Shown one piece after another: positions 31,072 to 40,795 of a stretch of DNA of 64,000 nt. The stretch lies in assembly GCF_004117935.1 (NCBI RefSeq), contig NZ_SDOY01000040.1:61525-125524 (forward strand). Direction: 5' to 3'. The DNA comes from Streptomyces roseicoloratus. GTDB taxonomy: Bacteria > Actinomycetota > Actinomycetes > Streptomycetales > Streptomycetaceae. The position numbers were made by a program, and so were the translations under genes. Below the pieces are notes generated by a model. It was not told where the DNA came from and searched no databases. It was given only the letters and a program-made list of their open reading frames with translations. Every line of letters starts with the position of its first letter. Position 1 is the stretch's first letter.

Positions 31072-32673
31072 ATGATCACCGTTCGCGGTGCCGACGTACG
31101 CGTCGGCGCCCGCCTCCTCCTTTCCGCCGTCTCCTTCCACATCGCCCCCGGCGACCGCGTCGGGCTCGTCGGCCGCAACGGCGCCGGCAAGACCACCCTG
31201 CTCCACACCCTGGCCGGGCTGCACGCCCCGGCCGCCGGCAGCGTGCTGCGCACCGGCCCCGTGGCGCACCTGGCGCAGGACTCCCGCGCCGCCGACCCCG
31301 CCGTGACCGTCACCGACCGGATCCTGTCCGCGCGGGGCATGGACGTCGCCGTGCGGCGCCTGCGCGAGGCCGCCGACCGGCTCGCCGGGCACGCCGACGA
31401 CCGCGCCATGGACGCGTACGCGCGGGCCGAGGCCGCCTTCGAGGCGTGCGGCGGCTACGCGGCCGAGGCCGAGGCGGCGCGGGTCGCCGCCGGCCTCGGA
31501 CTGCCCGCGGACGTCATGGGGCGCCCGGTCGGCACGCTCTCCGGCGGGCAGAAGCGCCGCGTCGAGCTGGCCCGGATCCTGTTCGCCGGCCACGGCCGCG
31601 AGGGCACGCTGCTGCTCGACGAGCCGACCAACCACCTGGACGCCGACTCGGTCGGCTGGCTGCGCGGCCATCTCGCCGCCCACCAGGGCGGACTGGTGCT
31701 CGTCAGCCACGACCTCGGGCTGATCGAGGCCACCGTCAACCGGGTCTTCCACCTGGACCCGCAACGGGCGACGATCGACGTCCACAACACCGGCTGGGCC
31801 CGCTACCTGACCCAGCGGGCGGCCGACGAGCGCCGCCGTACCCGCGAACGCGCCAACGCCGAGCGCAAGGCGGCGGCGCTGCACGCACAGGCGGACAGGA
31901 TGAAGGCCCGCACCTCGACCTCGGTCACCGCCCGCAGCATGGCCCGCCGCGCCGACCGTCTCCTGGGCGGCCTGGAGGACGTCCGGCGCACCGAGCACGT
32001 GGCGCGGATCCGACTGCCGGAGCCCGCGCCCTGCGGCCGTACGCCGCTCGGCGCCGTCTCCCTCACCAAGGGTTACGGAGCGGGCCGCCCGGTCCTCGAC
32101 GGCGTCGACCTGGCGGTGGACCGGGGCTCCCGGCTCGTGGTCCTCGGCCTGAACGGCGCGGGCAAGACGACGCTGCTGAGACTGCTCGCGGGCCGGGAGG
32201 CCCCCGATTCCGGCCGTGTCGTGCACGGCCCCGGTCTGCGCATCGGCTACTTCGCCCAGGAGCACGAGACGCTGGACCCGGACCGCACGGTCCGGGAGAA
32301 CCTGGCCGCGGCCGCCCCGCACCTCACGGACGGCGAGGTCCGCCGCGTCCTCGGCGCCTTCCTGTTCCGGGGCGACGACGCCGACAAGCCGGCCGGCGTC
32401 CTCTCCGGCGGCGAGAAGACCCGGCTCGCGCTGGCGGGCCTGGTGCACTCGGGCGCGAACGTGCTGCTGCTCGACGAGCCGACGAACAACCTGGACCCGG
32501 CCTCGCGCGACGAGGTCCTGGCCGCCGTCGGCACGTACCCCGGTGCGATCGTCATGGTCACCCACGACGAGGGCGCGATCGACGCGCTGCGGCCGGAGCG
32601 GGTCCTGCTCCTCCCGGACGCGGAGGAGGATTTGTGGAACGAGGGCTACCGGGAGCTGGTGTCCCTGGCGTGA
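31072..32673 (+). CDS. ABC-F family ATPase with two nucleotide-binding domains
   Basis: 533 aa, no membrane helices. NBD1 has Walker A GRNGAGKTT, signature LSGGQKRRVELARIL and Walker B LLLDEPTNHLD. A charged linker (ERRRTRERANAERKAAALHAQ, about 255-300) is the P-site tRNA interaction motif region of ABC-F proteins. NBD2 has GLNGAGKTTLLRLL, LSGGEKTRLALAGL and LLLDEPTNNLD. Such proteins act on ribosomes; some protect against antibiotics, and sequence alone does not decide. ATG at 31072 (CGGAG 9 nt before). An in-frame GTG at 31039 with two Cys codons could extend it. No resistance or biosynthesis genes adjoin it. Confidence 0.88.
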   Translation: MITVRGADVRVGARLLLSAVSFHIAPGDRVGLVGRNGAGKTTLLHTLAGLHAPAAGSVLRTGPVAHLAQDSRAADPAVTVTDRILSARGMDVAVRRLREAADRLAGHADDRAMDAYARAEAAFEACGGYAAEAEAARVAAGLGLPADVMGRPVGTLSGGQKRRVELARILFAGHGREGTLLLDEPTNHLDADSVGWLRGHLAAHQGGLVLVSHDLGLIEATVNRVFHLDPQRATIDVHNTGWARYLTQRAADERRRTRERANAERKAAALHAQADRMKARTSTSVTARSMARRADRLLGGLEDVRRTEHVARIRLPEPAPCGRTPLGAVSLTKGYGAGRPVLDGVDLAVDRGSRLVVLGLNGAGKTTLLRLLAGREAPDSGRVVHGPGLRIGYFAQEHETLDPDRTVRENLAAAAPHLTDGEVRRVLGAFLFRGDDADKPAGVLSGGEKTRLALAGLVHSGANVLLLDEPTNNLDPASRDEVLAAVGTYPGAIVMVTHDEGAIDALRPERVLLLPDAEEDLWNEGYRELVSLA

Positions 32674-32800
32674 GCCGGGCGTCCGGCGGATGCGTCACGG
32701 AGCCGCGCACCCGGGCACCTCGCACGGCCCCGCCGGGACTGCGCGGGCCCACGGGGGCCGCGCGGAGGCTGCGGGGGCCGCGCTCGGGTCAACGCTCCGG

Positions 32801-34042
32801 TCAGCGCTTGACGGCCCGGAGCACCACGAACTTCGGGTCGCTCGCGACGAGTTCGCTGTTGCCGAAGATCCGGCGCAGGGCGACGTGGTAGCCGAGGTGC
32901 CGGTTGCCGACCACCCACAGTTCCCCGCCGGGCCGCAGGGCCCGGCGGGCGTCGGCGAACATCCGGCGGGCGGTGCGGTCGGTGGTGGCCTGGTGGCTGT
33001 GGAACGGGGGGTTGTTGAGGACCAGGTCGACCGAGCCGGGGGCCGCCTCCGCGAGCCCGTCGCCCACGGCGAACTCGGCCTTGCGGTCCTCCCCCGCGTG
33101 GGTGCGGAAGTTCTCCTCGGCGGAGGCGACGGCCTGGTACGACTCGTCGGTGAAGACGAGTTCGGTCTCGGGCTCGGCGAGCGCGACGGCGAGTCCCACG
33201 ACGCCGTTGCCGCAGCCGAGGTCGACCACCCGGGCCGTTCCGAGGCCGGTCGGCAGGTGCCGGAGGAAGAAGCGGGTGCCGATGTCCAGGCGGTCGGCGC
33301 AGAAGACGCCCGCCTGGTTGACGACCGTACGGCCGGCGAGCCCGGCGGGGGCGTCGGCGGGGAGCTCGTACGCGTACGGCCAGGGGTTGGCGTCCCGTAC
33401 CCGCGCCGCGTCCGGTGTCGTGTGGATCAGCCGGGCCTTCTTCACGGCCAGCGAAGTCCGGGTCGGGCCGAGGATCCGCTCGAACAGCGCGAGCGTGGAG
33501 GTGTGGATCTCCTTCACCATGCCGGTGCCGACGATCACCGTGTCCTCGTGCACGGCGGGCGCGAGCCGGTGCAGCTGGTCCTCCAGGAGCGCGAGGCTCT
33601 TGGGCACCCGGACGAGCAGCACGTCGATCCGCGCGGGTGGCGGGTCCTGGGTGGTGAGCAGCGTGACCGCGTCGGGAGCGGCGCCCGAGCGGGCGAGGTT
33701 CTCGGCCGTGGCGGTCCGGCCCAGGTACGAGTCGGAGATCTGCGTCAGCCGGCCGGCGTCCGCTGCCGGCTCGGCCCCGGACGTGGGGTCCGCCCCGGAC
33801 GAGGTGTCCGCCCCGGACGAGGTGTCGGCCCCGGCCTCCGTCCTGGCCGCGGCGAGCGCGGTGACGAGCGCGCCCCACCGGTCGCCCACCACGGCGACGT
33901 GCCCGCACGGATCGGTTCCCGACTCGGCGAGGTGGTTCAGCAGGTACTCGTCCGCCGCGTCCCAGGCGCGCAGCGGGTCGCGCGGGTCGGCGGGGAAACG
34001 GGTGAGCGGGAACGTGCCCCATGACGTGGTCAGACGGTTCAT
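32801..34042 (-). CDS. RlmG/RsmC-like class I SAM methyltransferase
   Basis: 413 aa. The N-terminal half (1-220) resembles the catalytically inactive duplicate domain of RsmC/RlmG. The C-terminal half has SAM motif I VVDLGCGNGVVGLAVA and the catalytic NPPFHSH motif IV of N2-guanine methyltransferases, then LWVVGNRHLGYH. It likely modifies a guanine of rRNA (RlmG acts on 23S G1835 in E. coli); the target here is inferred. An insertion of three GADTSSGAD-type repeats occurs in the N-terminal half (about residues 72-95, DNA 33764-33830). ATG at 34042. Confidence 0.85.
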   Translation of the reverse strand: MNRLTTSWGTFPLTRFPADPRDPLRAWDAADEYLLNHLAESGTDPCGHVAVVGDRWGALVTALAAARTEAGADTSSGADTSSGADPTSGAEPAADAGRLTQISDSYLGRTATAENLARSGAAPDAVTLLTTQDPPPARIDVLLVRVPKSLALLEDQLHRLAPAVHEDTVIVGTGMVKEIHTSTLALFERILGPTRTSLAVKKARLIHTTPDAARVRDANPWPYAYELPADAPAGLAGRTVVNQAGVFCADRLDIGTRFFLRHLPTGLGTARVVDLGCGNGVVGLAVALAEPETELVFTDESYQAVASAEENFRTHAGEDRKAEFAVGDGLAEAAPGSVDLVLNNPPFHSHQATTDRTARRMFADARRALRPGGELWVVGNRHLGYHVALRRIFGNSELVASDPKFVVLRAVKR

Positions 34043-34084
34043 CGTGTCACCAGGCTAGGCCATCGCCCCGGGGGTCCCGGCCGC

Positions 34085-34660
34085 TCAGGACACGGCCGCC
34101 GCCAGCTGGAGGTGCCACAGGCCGGGGCGGCCGGTGAGGGTGACCGTGGACAGCGGGCGCACGTCGACGTTCCAGTACGTGGCGGGCGGCGCCTTCAGTG
34201 CGTAGACGAGGGCCGCGCGGACGACGGCCGGCTCGGCGACGGCGACGATGGCGCCGTCGTCGGCGGGCCGGGTGTCGAGCCAGCCGCCGACCCGGGTGAT
34301 GAACGACAGAAGCGTTTCTCCGCCGTGCGGCGCGGTGCGCGGGTCGGCGAGCCAGGCGTCGACGGCGGCGGGTTCGAGCGCGGCGACCTCGGCCAGGGTG
34401 AGGCCGCGCCACCGGCCCATGTCGCAGTCACGGAGGGCCGGCTGGGCGAGCGGGGCGTAGCCGAGGGCGATGCCGGTGGCGCGGCTGCGGGGCGTCGGGG
34501 AGCAGTAGCGGAGCTCCGCGGCACCGAGCGGAACCAGTCGCGGCGCGGCGAGCCGCACCTCGTACCAGCCGGCCTCGTCGAGCGGCCGGTCGTCGTCGAA
34601 GCGTTCGGCGAGCAGGGAGGAACTGCGCGCCGCCGCGACGAGCGTGACCCGAAGACCCAT
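34085..34660 (-). CDS. Histidine-phosphatase-fold protein with missing catalytic residues
   Basis: 191 aa from the ATG at 34660 (MGLRVTLVAAARSSSLLAERFDDD). The overall layout follows the histidine phosphatase (phosphoglycerate mutase-like) superfamily: LRYCSPTPRSRATGIALG matches the SxxxRAxxTA block, DCDMGRWRGLTLAEV matches the E-x-x-x-G-x-W block, and GGETLLSFITRVGGWLD follows. However, the RHG motif that carries the phosphorylated His is replaced by AAR, and the second catalytic His region reads VAEPAVVRA instead of SHGxxxR. Enzymatic activity is therefore doubtful. Similar AAR-type proteins occur in other Streptomyces next to cobalt transporter genes, but none are seen here. Confidence 0.7.
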   Translation of the reverse strand: MGLRVTLVAAARSSSLLAERFDDDRPLDEAGWYEVRLAAPRLVPLGAAELRYCSPTPRSRATGIALGYAPLAQPALRDCDMGRWRGLTLAEVAALEPAAVDAWLADPRTAPHGGETLLSFITRVGGWLDTRPADDGAIVAVAEPAVVRAALVYALKAPPATYWNVDVRPLSTVTLTGRPGLWHLQLAAAVS

Positions 34661-34770
34661 GGCCGCGATCGTGAGGCCGCAGGCCCGGCGGGTCAAGGGG
34701 TCGATGGCAGGGTCACGGGAGGGTCTCGCTCGGCGCTGTCCGAGTGCGCCCGCATGTCCGGGGTCCGCGG

Positions 34771-34839
34771 TGGCCCCGGGCGGTGTCCCGCGCTGGCCCC
34801 GGGCGGTGTCCCGCAGTGGCCCCGGGCGGTGTCTCGCGC
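34771..34839. repeat. Three-copy 23-bp tandem repeat
   Basis: Three near-identical copies with core TGGCCCCGGGCGGTGTCCCG, starting at 34771, 34794 and 34817. It lies in the 354-bp gene-free stretch 34661-35014, which otherwise contains the 3' repeat array of the MocR gene. Confidence 0.75.
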
Positions 34840-34917
34840 TGGTCCCGCGGTGGCGTGATGCCGGCCTCCGGGCGGCGCGCGCAGGTGCTCCGGCGAGCCC
34901 TCCGCGGTCCCGCGCGT

Positions 34918-35078
34918 CAGCCGGTGAGCTCGACCGCTCAGCTGGAGAACTCGCCCGCTCAGCCGGTGAGCGCGACCGATGAGCTCGTCCGCGACGGCCG
35001 GTGAACTCGGCCCCTCAGCCGGTGAACTGGTCCCCCCGGCCGGTGAACTGGTCCCCTCGGCCGGTGAGCTCGTCGACG
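34918..35078 (-). repeat. 21-bp tandem array spanning the MocR stop codon
   Basis: On the leftward strand the unit is about GTTCACCGGCTGAGGGGCC. Copies upstream of the stop encode the C-terminal ELTGRGDQFTGRGDQFTG; copies downstream contain further in-phase TGA codons (CACCGGCTGAGCGG). The array thus covers both coding and noncoding sequence around 35015. Confidence 0.75.
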
Positions 35079-36491
35079 GCCGCGCGCAGTCGTCGTACGC
35101 CCTCCGCGATCTCCGTGTCGCCCGCGACACCCGCGAAGCTCAGCCGGACGTGGCCGGCGGGCGGCTCGGCACAGAAGTAGGGGCGGCCTGGCGCGGCGGC
35201 CACTCCGGCGCGCAGCGCGGCCGCGAGCAGGCCGGCTTCGGGGACGGTGTCGGGCAGCCGGAGCCACAGGTGGTAGCCGCCGGACGGGATGTGCGGCAGG
35301 GCGAACTCGGGCAGGTGGCGCGCGAGGGCACCGGTCATGGTGTCGCGCCGGCTCTTCAGCTCCTGGGAAACGGCGCGCAGATGCCGGTTCCAGGCGGGCG
35401 AGCCGACGAGTTCGAGGGCGGTCTCCTGGAGCGGCCGGGGCACGAAGAAGCTGTCGACGACCTGGATGGCGCGGAGCCGTTCGAGGACGGGTCCGCGGGC
35501 GGCGAGCGCGCCGACCCGCAGGCTCGCGGAGGTGATCTTGGTGAGGGAGCAGACGTGGACGACGACGCCGTCGGGATCGTCGGCGGCGAGCGTCCCGGGC
35601 AGCGGGCCCGCGTCGGCGTGGACGAGGCGGCGGGCGAAGTCGTCCTCGACGACGAAGGAGCCGGCGGCCCGGGCGATGCGGACGACGGCAGACCGGCGTT
35701 CGGCTGCGAGGACGGCGCCGGTGGGGTTCTGGAAGAGCGGCTGGCACACGAACACCCGGGCGCCGGTGGCGCGGAACGCCGCTTCCAGCAGCTCGGGCCG
35801 GACGCCGTCGGCGTCGGTCGGCACGGGCACCGGCCGCAGACCGGCGGCGCGGGCGACGGCGAGCATGCCGGGATAGGTGGGCGACTCGACGAGCACGGGC
35901 GTACCGGGCGGGGCGAGCGCGCGCAGGGCGGTGGTGATGGCGGACTGGCCGCCGGCGGTGACGAGGACCTCGGCGGCGGTCACATCCCCGCCGATCTCGC
36001 GGGCGAACCACTCGCGCAGCTCGGGCAGTCCGTCGACGGGAGGCCGGCCCCAGGCGCCGGGCCTGCGGCCGGCCCGGGCGAGGGCGGCGGCGAGGGCGCG
36101 CTCGGGCTGGAGGGCCGGATGGAGGTAGCCGCCGTTGAACTCGACGACGCCGGGCGGCGGCGCGGAGAGCGTGACGAGGACGCCGGAGGCGTCGACGGCG
36201 CGCGGGACGAGTTCGGTGGCGGTGTCGGCGCTGAGCGCGAGTTCCTGCCAGGAGGTGTCGCCGGGGACGGGGGTGGTGGCGCGGGGTTCGGCGCGGTAGG
36301 CGCCGGCGCCGGGGCGGGTGACGACGAGCCCTTCGGCGGCGAGCTGGGCGAGGGCACGGGTGACGGTCACCGGGGAGACGCGATGCCGCTCGACGAGGAC
36401 GCGACTCGACGGCAGCTTTTCTCCTGGTGAGTAGCGGTCGAGCTCCGCTCTCAGAGTGTTGGCCAGTTCAGCGACACTGCTACGCTCGTGC

Positions 36492-36493
<2 letters not shown>
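35015..36493 (-). CDS. MocR/PdxR-type GntR regulator with aminotransferase domain
   Basis: 492 aa from the ATG at 36493. The N-terminal GntR winged helix is SVAELANTLRAELDRYSPGEKLPSSRVLVERHRVSPVTVTRAL. Residues about 110-475 form a fold-type I aminotransferase domain with the PLP Lys in CSLTKITSASLRVG and a substrate Arg block near VRLSFAG. Such proteins sense PLP or amino acid-PLP adducts and regulate neighbouring genes. It diverges from an EamA exporter with overlapping start codons, its probable target. A TATTCT hexamer 8 nt before the ATG suggests a leaderless transcript. The C-terminal tail is made of repeat units. Confidence 0.9.
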
Positions 36494-37614
<1,121 letters not shown>

Positions 37615-37634
<20 letters not shown>

Positions 37635-37706
37635 CGGACCAGGGGACGAAGACATCACGGCCCAAGGGGCGAAGGCGTGACGACCCAGCGGGCGAAGAGC
37701 TGGGAC
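37615..37706 (+). repeat. Tandem copies of the EamA gene's 3' end
   Basis: Four units of 22-24 bp starting at 37615, 37639, 37661 and 37684, core CCCAGCGGGCGAAGGYGTGACG. The first includes the real stop TGA (37632-37634); the third repeats the TGA. Confidence 0.75.
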
Positions 37707-37784
37707 CCACGTCACAATGGCAGACGTAGGCCCGTCCAGCGGGGACGGGCCGGGGACGGAACCGGCCGCGAGGAGGTCACCCCG

Positions 37785-37988
37785 ATGCGTGCGAGCGTGG
37801 GCGACAAACTGCTGGTGCACGGCCGGACCGTCGGTCAGCACGACCGTACGGCCGAGGTCCTTGAGGTGAAGGGCGAGAACGGTGCTCCCCCGTACCGCGT
37901 CAAGTTCGACGACGACGGCCACGAGGCCCTGATGTCACCGGGTCCCGACACCGTCGTACGCCGCCACGGGGAGACCGGGGGCCAGTGA
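37785..37988 (+). CDS. DUF1918 domain protein
   Basis: 67 aa, ATG at 37785 with GAGGAGG 9 nt upstream. It is a single DUF1918 domain: MRASVGDKLLVHGRTVGQ, then EVLEVKGENGAPPYRVKFDDDGHEALMSPGPD. The fold is a small SH3-like beta barrel. These proteins are common in actinobacteria, often next to regulators or stress genes. Molecular role unknown. Stands alone between the EamA and GHL10 genes. Confidence 0.9.
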   Translation: MRASVGDKLLVHGRTVGQHDRTAEVLEVKGENGAPPYRVKFDDDGHEALMSPGPDTVVRRHGETGGQ

Positions 37989-38130
37989 GCCCGCCGGTAA
38001 ACCCCCTGGTCAGCCCCCTGGTCACCGGACCCCGGACCGCCGGGCTCCGGGCCGCCAGGCACCTGACCGCCGGGCTCCAGACCGCCGGGCCCCGGACCGC
38101 CGGCTGAGCGTCCGGCGGCGGAGCCGTTCC

Positions 38131-38162
38131 GGCACGGCGCGGCACGGCGCGGCACGGTCTCA
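38131..38162 (-). repeat. Three 10-bp repeats at the GHL10 stop codon
   Basis: Three tandem GGCACGGCGC-type units (38131-38160) directly abut the stop codon of the leftward gene (complement of 38160-38162). The stretch 37989-38130 before it also holds degenerate repeats of ACCGCCGGGCTCC. Confidence 0.6.
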
Positions 38163-39482
38163 GGCGTCGTCGGCGAGGACGGCGGTCAGCGCGCCCAGCG
38201 GGTCCCGGGCGACCTCGCGGGCCGCGAAGTAGCAGTGTCCTCCCACGCCTGGATGACGGCGGGCGAGTTCCGCGTGGCGGGCCAGCTCCCGTCGGTCCTG
38301 CCATGCCTTCGGCTGGGCGGGATCGCCCACCTTGTACAGCGCCTCTCCGAGGTAGAGACGGACGCCGGTGCCGCGCACCGTCCGCTCCCACCACGGCACG
38401 AGCTTGGCGTAGTCGGCGGACGGGAAGCCGATGTTCCAGTAGAGCTGCGGGATCACATAGTCGACCAGCCGCTCGGTGATCCACCGCCGGGTGTCGGCGT
38501 ACAGGTCGTCGTAGGTCTGCACGCCCGAGGCGGTGTCGGAGCCGGCGGGGTCGGTGGCGGCGTTGCGCCAGATGCCGAAGGGGCTGATGCCGAAGGCGAC
38601 GCCGGGCTTGGTCCGCTTGATGCGGGCGGCCATCTCGGAGACGAGCAGCCGGGTGTTGTTCCGCCGCCAGGCGGCCCGGTCCGCGAAGTCCGCCCCGTAC
38701 CGCGCGAAGGCCTCGTCGTCGTCGAGGACCCTGCCCGCCACCGGGTACGGGTAGAAGTAGTCGTCCCAGTGCAGGGCGTCGACGTCGTAGCGGCGCACGG
38801 CGTCGAGCATGGCGTCCTGGACGTGCCGCCGGACCTCGGGCAGGCCGGGGTTGTAGAGCAGCCGCCCGTCGTAGGTGAGCGCCCACTCCGGGTGGCGCCG
38901 CACCGGATGGTTCGCGGCCAGCCGCGTCGGGTCGGCGTGGCCGGCGACGCGGTACGGATTGCACCAGGCGTGCAGCTCCAGGCCCCGCGCGTGGGCCTCG
39001 GCCACGGCCGTGCCGAGCGGGTCCCAGCCCGGGTCGGCGCCCTGGACGCCGGTGAGGCACTGGGCCCAGGGCTCGTACGGCGAGGGCCACAGGGCGTCGG
39101 CGGAGGGGCGGATCTGGAACAGGACCGCGGTCATCCGGCGCCGTACGGCCAGGTCGAGGAGGTCGAGGAGGTCGGCGCGCTGTGCCGCGGCGCTCAGTCC
39201 GGGCCGGGAGGGGAAGTCGCGGTTGGCGACGGTGGCGATCCACATGCCGCGGAACGCGGCACCGCCGTCCTCCGCGGGCTCGGCGGCCTCCTCCGCCGCC
39301 GCTTCCCGCGCTCTCCGCGCTTCCCGCGCCTCCCCGTCCTCCGCGAGCCCCTCGAGCCCCTCGGGCCCCTCGGGCCCCGTCGGCCCGGCGGCGCCGGCGG
39401 TCCTTCCGGCGGGACCGAGACCCAGGCCCGTGAGCGCGGCTCCGGCCCCGGCCATGAACCCTCTTCTACCGATCCGCGGCAT
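38160..39482 (-). CDS. Exported GHL10/DUF187 family glycoside hydrolase-like protein
   Basis: 440 aa. N-terminal twin-arginine signal (RIGRRGFMAGAGAALTGLG), then a Gly/Pro and Glu/Ala-rich spacer to about residue 75. The GHL10 (YngK-like) catalytic domain starts FRGMWIATVANRDFPSRPG, with AVLFQIRPSADALWPS, LELHAWCNPYRVA, DALHWDDYFYPYPV and VIPQLYWNIGF. The HWDDYFYPYP segment carries the likely catalytic acidic residues of this TIM-barrel family. Substrate undefined; related proteins are thought to act on peptidoglycan-associated or other polysaccharides. ATG at 39482 has GAGGGGTGA upstream. Confidence 0.88.
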   Translation of the reverse strand: MPRIGRRGFMAGAGAALTGLGLGPAGRTAGAAGPTGPEGPEGLEGLAEDGEAREARRAREAAAEEAAEPAEDGGAAFRGMWIATVANRDFPSRPGLSAAAQRADLLDLLDLAVRRRMTAVLFQIRPSADALWPSPYEPWAQCLTGVQGADPGWDPLGTAVAEAHARGLELHAWCNPYRVAGHADPTRLAANHPVRRHPEWALTYDGRLLYNPGLPEVRRHVQDAMLDAVRRYDVDALHWDDYFYPYPVAGRVLDDDEAFARYGADFADRAAWRRNNTRLLVSEMAARIKRTKPGVAFGISPFGIWRNAATDPAGSDTASGVQTYDDLYADTRRWITERLVDYVIPQLYWNIGFPSADYAKLVPWWERTVRGTGVRLYLGEALYKVGDPAQPKAWQDRRELARHAELARRHPGVGGHCYFAAREVARDPLGALTAVLADDA

Positions 39483-39642
39483 TTGTCACCCCTCGCTATC
39501 GGATACGTCACAGTCCATCCGACAGCATCCCCTGGTCAGAACGATCGATCATCGGTCGTGTCGGGAGTAACGTCGTGGAGTCGAGGCGGACGCACCGGAA
39601 CCACACGGGCTCCCGCCGCCAGCAGAGAGCGAAAGGCACGAG

Positions 39643-40515
39643 GTGACGGACTCCATGGCCGACATTGAGCGCGTCGGAGTGGTCGGCTGCGGCCAGATGG
39701 GCGCGGGCATCGCGGAGGTGTGCGCCCGCAGCGGTCTTGACGTGAGGGTCGCCGAGACCACCGGCGAGGCGCTGGAGATCGGCCGCACGCGGCTCTACAA
39801 CTCTCTCGCCAAGGCCGCCGAACGCGGCAAGATCAGCGAGGAGGAGCGCGACGCGACGCTCGCGCGGCTCAGCTTCACCACCGACCTGGGCGAGTTCGCC
39901 GACCGCGACCTCGTGATCGAGGCGGTCGTCGAGAACGAGCAGGTCAAGACCGAGATCTTCCAGGTCCTCGACCAGGTCGTGACCCGGCCGGACGCCATCC
40001 TGGCCTCCAACACCTCCTCCATCCCGCTGGTGAAGCTCGCGGTGGCCACCTCCCGCCCCGACCAGGTCATCGGCATCCACTTCTTCAACCCGGCGCCGGT
40101 GCAGAAGCTGGTCGAGCTGATCCCCGCCCTCACCACCTCCGAGGGCACGATCAGCCGGGCCCAGCTGTTCGCCGAGAAGACCCTCGGCAAGCACGCCATC
40201 CGCGCCCAGGACCGCTCGGGCTTCGTGGTGAACGCGCTGCTCGTGCCGTACCTGCTCTCCGCGATCCGGATGTTCGAGTCGGGCATCGCGAGCCGCGAGG
40301 ACATCGACAACGGCATGGAGTTCGGCTGCGCCCACCCGATGGGCCCGCTGAAGCTCTCCGACCTGATCGGCCTGGACACCATCGCCTCGATCGCGGACTC
40401 GATGTACGCCGAGTACAAGGAGCCGCTGTACGCCGCTCCGCCGCTGCTCCAGCGCATGGTGGACGCGGGCCGCCTCGGCCGGAAGACCGGCTCGGGCTTC
40501 TACCCGTACGCCTGA
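39643..40515 (+). CDS. 3-hydroxybutyryl-CoA dehydrogenase
   Basis: 290 aa, GTG start at 39643 (MTDSMADIERVGVVGCGQMGAG). NAD-binding GCGQMGAGIAEV is near residue 15. The catalytic His-Glu region is IGIHFFNPAPVQKLVELI, and the C-terminal dimer domain includes SGFVVNALLVPYLLSAIRM. It oxidises (S)-3-hydroxybutyryl-CoA with NAD(P), linking butyrate/PHB metabolism and providing C4 units for ethylmalonyl-CoA and polyketide supply. Length and single-domain form match PaaH/Hbd, not FadB. Stands alone with a strong terminator after it. Confidence 0.93.
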   Translation: MTDSMADIERVGVVGCGQMGAGIAEVCARSGLDVRVAETTGEALEIGRTRLYNSLAKAAERGKISEEERDATLARLSFTTDLGEFADRDLVIEAVVENEQVKTEIFQVLDQVVTRPDAILASNTSSIPLVKLAVATSRPDQVIGIHFFNPAPVQKLVELIPALTTSEGTISRAQLFAEKTLGKHAIRAQDRSGFVVNALLVPYLLSAIRMFESGIASREDIDNGMEFGCAHPMGPLKLSDLIGLDTIASIADSMYAEYKEPLYAAPPLLQRMVDAGRLGRKTGSGFYPYA

Positions 40516-40603
40516 GGCCCTCGCCTCCTGGGGCCCCGGCCCCTGAGGCCCGGCCCATCAGGCGCCCGGCCTCGCCCCTGAGACCTCGGCTCCGCTGCCG
40601 AGA

Positions 40604-40638
40604 GGACGGCCCGTACACCGCACAGGTACGGGCCGTCC
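40604..40638 (+). terminator. Terminator after 3-hydroxybutyryl-CoA dehydrogenase
   Basis: Perfect 13-bp arms GGACGGCCCGTAC with a 9-nt loop, about 90 bp beyond the dehydrogenase stop. Confidence 0.75.
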
Positions 40639-40651
40639 GCCTTTCCCAGCG

Positions 40652-40781
40652 ACACCCGCCCTTCCCGGTCTCGGACACCCGCCCTTCCCGGCCTCGGGCG
40701 CTCGCCCTTGCCCAGCCTCGGGCGCTCGCCCTTGCCCAACCTCGGGCACCCTCCCCTTCCCGGCCTCGGGCGCCCGTGCGT
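40652..40781. repeat. Five-copy 23-25 bp tandem repeat
   Basis: Units of the form CTCGCCCTTGCCCAGCCTCGGG, with variants, from 40652 to 40781. It fills the space between the dehydrogenase terminator and the Nudix gene stop. No gene here. Confidence 0.75.
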
Positions 40782-40795
40782 TCCCGCCCCCGCCG

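Noticed and set aside
37989..38130. Small ORFs in the DUF1918 downstream region
   Set aside because: Frames arise from repeats of ACCGCCGGGCTCC, with no ribosome binding site or conserved motif.
40652..40781. CRISPR-like array
   Set aside because: Units are contiguous, 23-25 bp, without unique spacers of constant length, and no cas genes occur; it is a simple degenerate tandem repeat.
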